Source: Bilabrum cf. latius | Taxonomy: Eukaryota; Bigyra: Bicosoecida; Bigyra; Bicosoecida | Direction: 5' to 3' | Assembly: GCA_965178125.1 (NCBI GenBank) | Contig: OZ237743.1 | Coordinates: 248,001 to 312,000, forward strand | DNA: 64,000 nt | In this document: in pieces, positions 59,401-64,000 of the stretch | Numbering within the stretch: position 1 is the first letter of the stretch | Layout: each line of letters opens with the position of its first letter | Program-made: the position numbers and the translations under genes | The notes under the pieces: generated by a model | Database searches by the model: none | What the model saw: the letters and a program-made list of their open reading frames with translations, nothing else | Told to the model about the DNA's origin: nothing

Positions 59401-59780
59401 ACGATGCAGCGACAGCTTTCAGGCTCTCCGCACAGCATCCTGCGACCAAATTGTAACAATTAACTACACTGATATCCTATGATTAGTAGATAGTGCTACA
59501 TCGCTGACGGCGCAGGTGTGAATCACGGTTGTACATTCAAACTAGCTTGCTGCAACTGCTCACCGTTGCACTCCAATGAATTGATACACACTGCCTGCAC
59601 CATCTCAAAGCATTCGTAAGGACAATTGGAGCCAGTCAGACTGAGACTGACTTGCAAAGCGGGGGCTACTTCGCGTTCCCACGCTGAGCAAACTCGTCCA
59701 GCTCGAGCCTGATCCGGGCCTGGCAAGAATTCATAAGCGAGCCGGGCTGCTGCTGCGATCCGCCTCCCTGATATGTCCAT
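56448..59780 (-). CDS. Leucine-rich-repeat protein (RNI type) with F-box-like N-terminus
   Basis: Proposed exons are 59780-59564, 59440-59353 and 59208-56448; phases agree and give about 1,021 residues. The second intron boundaries are the least certain (an alternative 3' site lies at a CTCTAG nearby). The N-terminus (ARLAYEFLPGPDQARAGRVCSAWEREV) resembles an F-box. RNI-type repeats follow in exon 3: LREVRINGIALDG, LRELGLRYCGAGMEG, LEELDIAGNRLT, VQRLDLGNNLIG and LQRLRLSHCEVSG. Then comes a long Ser/Gly/Ala-rich tail, and near the stop two more LRR-like strands (LRFLDVSHSWIHG, LKEMWVTGAFW). Two TAGs (57633 and 56736) lie in the tail. It may be a substrate adaptor of an SCF ubiquitin ligase, which is inference. 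It ends at TGA 56448-56450. Confidence 0.72.
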
Positions 59781-59978
59781 CGCTGATTTGTGCAACTATC
59801 GTCTTTCAGACGCGATTTATCACACCACTGACTCGCTGTAGTTACTGGCGTTTGAATACTTCAACCACCGCCAGAAGGTTCCGCTACAGAGGCGCCGCGC
59901 AATTATGATGACTGTTTCCCGTCCTTGCGATGCAATCAAACGAAATGCGAAGACGCACACCAGGCAAATGCCAAAAGG

Positions 59979-60374
59979 TCAGGCCGCCATCCTTGCACAC
60001 GCAAGCCGGACCGCAACACGGTCCCCCACCCGCTTCAGCCCAAGAACCTCCGCCAGCTCGCCATCCGTCGTGGCAGCCAGCTCCCATACAGACCTCATGT
60101 GCTGCTTGCCTGCCTGCAGGAGCAGACGGGAGGACGGCGGCGTGCTTCCCATCGCAGCCGAAGCACCGCTGCCTGCCACCAGCCGGAGAGAAACGTCGCG
60201 CAGGACGTGTGTCCCCACCCCACACAGGCCCACAGCCGCCCATCGCATGCTGCTGGTGACCTGACCATCGAGCTCTTGCGACTGCTGCCAGTGAGCGGTA
60301 GACCCAGCTACCGCGGACCATGACTCATGAAGCGCGCTGTACAGCCAAGTGGCAGCCCAAGCTTGAGCGGGGAC
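59979..60374 (-). CDS. Hypothetical protein, last exon
   Basis: A minus-strand frame from a 3' splice site (GACACCAG, exon starting at 60374) to TGA (59979-59981) encodes 132 codons with strongly G/C third positions, which supports real coding. The C-terminal part (SVWELAATTDGELAEVLGLKRVGDRVAVRLA) looks helical, SAM- or HhH-like, but I cannot assign it. Upstream exons were not found; the 60375-60786 stretch has no clear open frame in phase. Confidence 0.4.
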   Translation of the reverse strand, partial: VPAQAWAATWLYSALHESWSAVAGSTAHWQQSQELDGQVTSSMRWAAVGLCGVGTHVLRDVSLRLVAGSGASAAMGSTPPSSRLLLQAGKQHMRSVWELAATTDGELAEVLGLKRVGDRVAVRLACARMAA

Positions 60375-60786
60375 CTGGTGTCCCGGAATAGGGCAGTCAT
60401 TCAAAGCGGACAATTGTCCGTGCAAGCGGACAATAGGGCAGTATGTGCGACACAGGTGCAAGCGTCGACGGCATAGTACGCCGGCGGGGTCCAGCTCATG
60501 GGAATCTGAATGCGACTTCGCTACAGCTTTTGACCTGTCATGGCCTGGTGATAGGTTCAAGGAAGCACACAAGCCAGCCAGCAACGCGGCGGTGGCTTGG
60601 TACTATAAGTACTGCATTTTGGTTGATATGTACCTGTTCATTCGGCGCGTCGCTCTGCGCTGGACCGCCGGCGTGGATACTCCCTGGCAATTGTAGCGTG
60701 CGAACCGGAATGCAACCGAAACGTACGTGACGCGCGTACGCGCACGCCACCGATGATACATTTCACTAGCAGCCGAAACGGGGAGG
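60375..60786. other. Intergenic, upstream of ankyrin-kinase gene
   Basis: No supported gene. A direct repeat of gcggacaattg/gcggacaata lies at about 60407-60435. The stretch probably holds the promoter of the plus-strand kinase gene and possibly 5' exons of the minus-strand hypothetical gene. Confidence 0.4.
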
Positions 60787-63468
60787 ATGTCGCTGTATGC
60801 CGCAAAATCGGGCAACGTTGACTCTCTCAAGACAGCGCTTGCTGGGGGTGCAGATCCCAACTGCAAAGATGTCGAGGATGACAAATCGCGTCAAATCCTT
60901 GCAGTAGCTGCCTCCCGCGGTCACACTGAAGTGGTTCGAGAATTGATCAAGGCAGGTGCCAATGTACATGCAACATCAGACTTACGCGAGTGGTCCGGCT
61001 GGACCTACGAGCTGTGGTACGGCTCTTGCACAGCTCTTCACGAAGCTGCCAGAAAAGGCAGGACGGAGTGCGCGATAGCTCTTTTAGAAGCAGGCGCAAG
61101 CAAGGAAGTAAGGAATTAGCAGCGTCAAACGCCATACGATTTGGCGCGGGCAGAGGGCCATCGTAAAACTGCGGATGCCATAAGAGCCTTCGATCCGGTT
61201 GCACACTAGAAAAAGCAAGCCGAGGAGGTCGCAAGACAACAGCACGATGCCAAAATGAGAGAAGAGAGAGCTCACCGACAGCTTGCAGAAAAAGAAAGAC
61301 AGCTCGAAGCTCAGGCGCAAGAGATCGCGAAACTGAGGGCAATGGCAGCGGAATCGAGCCACTCGGAGGCCACAAAGAGAGCCGCTTTTGATGAGGCTGC
61401 AGATCCCGTAGAGGCGGAAAAGGCAGCAGCTGTCCCATCCATGGCCATTTCAGTCCATGTGGACCATGGCGGGTAGACAACCAGCGCCCATGGGCCTGAG
61501 ATTCCTTGGAGCTCAGAGCACCAGACAGTCGTGTAGTCCGTGGTAGCTTCTCACGATGCAGCCGTTCGCAGCGCGGAACTCTCTTCGATCGAGGGCGGCG
61601 ACTGGTTCGCGGATCTCAGCGGCAAGGTTAGATTCGTCGCGGGCGGTCAGGGGCGGATCGATCTATCAACTGTGCTTGCCCCCGATATGCTCGAAGGCTC
61701 GGTGCTTGGCGGCAAGGCAAAGATCGTTCCGGCAGGCATAGGCAATCGAAGGCCGGGGCCAGCCGTTAGCTTTGCGCCCGGGACGCTCCCAAGCGAGGCC
61801 TCTATGTCTAGCATTGAAGCAGGCCGTATCCCCCCTCTCAACCTGCCCGGTGGCAAGGGCGGGGTGGGACAGGGGGTGAACGGCTTCGTGTTCGCCGTGG
61901 AGTTGCAACCAAGGGAGAAGAGCAAACCTCCAGCGCAGGTGGCCCTGAAAGGGCTGTTGCCTGTAGTTTCGGCCAGCCAGTACTACTCGTCTGTCTTGCG
62001 AGCCGGCCACCAGGAGGAGTGGCGGGTGCCAAGAGTCGTTGGAGCGCATCCAAACATCGTGGCAGTGAGGCACTCCTTCTTTGGTAGCTCCATGGCTTTG
62101 GTTCCATGGGCAGGCGATTTTCTCATGTTTGGAGCTGTGGCGCGACGCACTACCTGGCTCGTCATGCCATTGTATCCCACCAGTCTGTAGTCCAGTACGA
62201 AGAAAGTGCCTTGTTCTGGCCAGCGGGAGGCTGCGCTTTGGTTGCTGCAAGCGCTGCAAGCAACTCAGCACATGTTTCGCCGGGGGGCCGTCCATCGTGA
62301 CATCAAGGCAGACAACTTTTTCCTAGCAGGGGATGGTCGTCTGGTGCTGGGCGATTTCGGGGCGGGCTGCCTTCTTTTCTACGGTGGACGAGCAGACGCG
62401 TTGGAGCTAGAGTACCAGGAGCACCAGAGAGAGCAGGCGCTGGACCACGCAGCTGCAACGGGGGCAGGATCTGTGGCTTTCGATGAAGCCGGCAGGACAG
62501 AGAGTGGCGGTGCCGAGGAAGCGGTGAGTGAAAGTGCATCAGATGGCACTGCAGCAGAGGCGGAAGAACAGGCGTTGCCGGAAGTTTTCGAAGGTGCTGG
62601 AGAGGACGCCCTAGAGTTTCCATTCATGGTCTCTGTCACGAATTCTGGCGGCGCGTGGGACTGCCGAGCGCCTGAGCTGGTTGCAATGGGGCAACGGACG
62701 CGACCGCTGAAGAAGGATTCGCACGGAAGGCCGCTCCGGACCTTGTCACAAGCCTACGAGATGGCGGATGCATGGGCCGCAGCAAAAACTGTGTGGATGC
62801 TCCTTGCCAGCTCAGATTCTGCACAAACCTTTCCTAGCTCAGCGAAGCTGTACCGAAGCGAGGAGCTGCCAGCGCTTCCGAGCGCAGGACGGCAGCTTGA
62901 GGCGATCCTTCGCGGGCTCCTGCAATCCAGGCCGAGCAATAGGCTTCGTCCAGAGGACGCAATCAGCGCACTGAAAGCTTTTCTCTACGGTCCAGGCACA
63001 CTGAAAGGCGTGGAGAGAGCCGCAGCGCCGGTTAGTTCCGTTCATACAGGTGTACTTTTGGCGCAACATGCCTCTGTACCGGCGGCCTCGGGTGCGGGTG
63101 CAGACAGCAGCGTCGGTGGTGCGCCAGATACGGCCTGGATGGTAGAGGAGGTTGAAGCACAGCTGCAGCTTTGCGCTGCTTTGGATGGCCCCGCAGGTAC
63201 CCATCGGGACGGTGCATCCAAGAGCATATGGTGGGGACTGGCCGGGCAGGCACGGTTTCTGCGGCTGCCCATAGGTGAGGATGCATACGACGCTTTTGGC
63301 TGGGGTGCGGCTCGGTGTGTCGACGGTGAGTCGAGCCTGTGGGACCGACAGATGAGGCGACAAACCCTGCTCAGAGGAGCGTGTCCCGCAGAGTCAGCAG
63401 CCGCTTTATCCAAGGACTGCAAGCAGCTGCTGGATGTCATCCGCAGGTATGCTCTTGGTGACTCGTGA
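60787..63468 (+). CDS. Ankyrin-repeat protein kinase, PINK1-like
   Basis: A single exon of 893 residues from ATG to TGA holds five TAGs (61117, 61207, 61474, 61531, 62188). Residues 1-140 carry ankyrin repeats (VDSLKTALAGGADPN, GHTEVVRELIKAGANV, TALHEAARKGRTECAIALLEAGA). A Glu/Gln/Lys coiled coil follows (about 142-200). The kinase domain starts near 359 with a Gly-rich loop, VALK (Lys388), AHPNIVAVRHSF, a TWLVMPLYP hinge, HRDIKADN (His503, Asp505), DFG (Asp523) and APE (from 628). HPNI near the loop, the hinge form, the NSGGAWDCRAPE region and LRGLLQSRPSNRLRPEDA recall PINK1, the mitophagy kinase. There is no obvious mitochondrial transit peptide because the N-terminus is ankyrin. Catalytic residues look intact. 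The TAG at 62188 lies right after the hinge, inside the kinase fold. Confidence 0.85.
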
Positions 63469-63756
63469 GTAACCAAGAGAACAACATGTCTAGTCCACTG
63501 AATAAAGCTTGACCTGAAGAGCGCAGCCTCGACAGGCTTGCGACAAGGCCGGCAAATATTGCATCATTCCATCGGACTCCAGCATGCTATCTGAGAAAGT
63601 TACTGGCATCAATGCTCTATGGCATACAGTTCGGTCATTCGTTGCCGGGAACCCATACAGAGTGGTGACCTAGAGTAGCACTGGAGCCAAACGTCCACGC
63701 TCGGCCTACTAGACATTCGTGAGGCAATCCGGGGTCGGTAAACTTGTCCAATGCCG
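63469..63756. other. Region downstream of the kinase gene
   Basis: An AATAAA-like signal (gaataaagc) lies at about 63501, some 30 bp after the stop, and could be the polyadenylation signal of the kinase gene. No coding frame is supported. Confidence 0.4.
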
Positions 63757-63993
63757 TCATTGCCGGCGGCGGCAGTCGCCACAAAACCGTAGCGCAACAG
63801 AATTTCGAATCGACATGCCAAGGACAAGGAGCGACGAGGAAGAGACAGGGGCTGCACCCGTCCCACTGCCACCAGCAGCACCTACACCTGAAGAGGCGCC
63901 TTCGCTGCATCCATCATGCCCTGCAAGTGCCTCGCGAATCCCATGTGCAAGCGCTCTCGCTTCCTGACCCGCCATGCCACCGCCACCCGGCAC
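63757..63993 (-). CDS. Possible C-terminal exon of a gene extending beyond the window
   Basis: A minus frame open from the window edge to TGA (63757-63759) encodes a Gly/Ala-rich segment ending LRFCGDCRRRQ. The opposite strand also has an ATG at 63814 with an acidic start. Neither has a domain, so the strand is unsure. Confidence 0.25.
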   Translation of the reverse strand: MPGGGGMAGQEARALAHGIREALAGHDGCSEGASSGVGAAGGSGTGAAPVSSSSLLVLGMSIRNSVALRFCGDCRRRQ

Positions 63994-64000
63994 TGCCTCG

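Noticed and set aside
1-64000. Interpretation as pseudogenes or degraded DNA because of many in-frame stops
   Set aside because: Only TAG interrupts the frames. TGA and TAA are absent inside them, catalytic motifs are intact and intron phases agree.
1-64000. Programmed readthrough, selenocysteine or pyrrolysine insertion
   Set aside because: Selenocysteine uses UGA, which is the stop here. TAGs are too many, often adjacent to Gln codons, and lie in genes with no link to such residues.
1-64000. UAG = Leu, as reported for one rhizarian
   Set aside because: One paralogue column (29198) fits Leu, but poly-Gln contexts, two other paralogue columns and EF-Ts fit Gln better.

Overview
This window is nuclear DNA from a GC-rich eukaryote, probably a unicellular protist or alga; I cannot name the lineage. 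The eukaryotic evidence is short GT-AG introns of about 90-160 nt (usually starting GTGAG or GTAAG), a mitochondrial-type EF-Ts, a sterol reductase, a USP40-like deubiquitinase, a BK/SLO-like potassium channel, C2H2 zinc fingers and a PINK1-like kinase. No rRNA, tRNA, CRISPR array or transposon was recognised.

The main discovery is the genetic code. Almost every gene carries in-frame TAG codons, roughly one hundred in the window, while all 18 gene ends I located are TGA. In the frames I followed I met no in-frame TAA and no TAA used as a gene end. TAG is best read as glutamine. It sits inside polyglutamine runs (50384-50389, 1374-1376), it aligns with CAG and CAA codons in a tandem paralogue pair, and it falls on a usual Gln column of EF-Ts. 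Read with the standard code, most of these genes look like strings of short broken ORFs; read with UAG as sense they become long continuous proteins of up to about 3,550 residues.

Layout. 1-8 kb: end of a small membrane protein (+), then a giant P-loop kinase/low-complexity protein (-). 8.1-9.0 kb: a 153-bp tandem repeat. 9-15 kb: a deaminase-fold protein and a delta14-sterol reductase (both +). 15-20.4 kb: a large unrecognised Cys-rich membrane protein (-). 21-28 kb: a Pro/Gly/Gln-rich protein (+), a DFR/CCR-like reductase (-) and an App1-like phosphatidate phosphatase (-). 29-33 kb: two tandem paralogues (-). 33-42 kb: EF-Ts and a USP40-like protease (+). 42-45 kb: a 13-finger zinc-finger protein and an EF-hand protein (-). 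45-56 kb: a giant SLO-like channel (-). 56-60.4 kb: an LRR protein and one unrecognised gene (-). 60.8-63.5 kb: an ankyrin-PINK1-like kinase (+).

The genes look like ordinary independent eukaryotic loci with no operon logic. Two places (near 10330 and near 44497) show a one-base excess in a G/C homopolymer that breaks an otherwise clean frame; these are probably sequence errors. Family calls rest on motif recognition by eye, and exon boundaries were checked only by reading-phase consistency.
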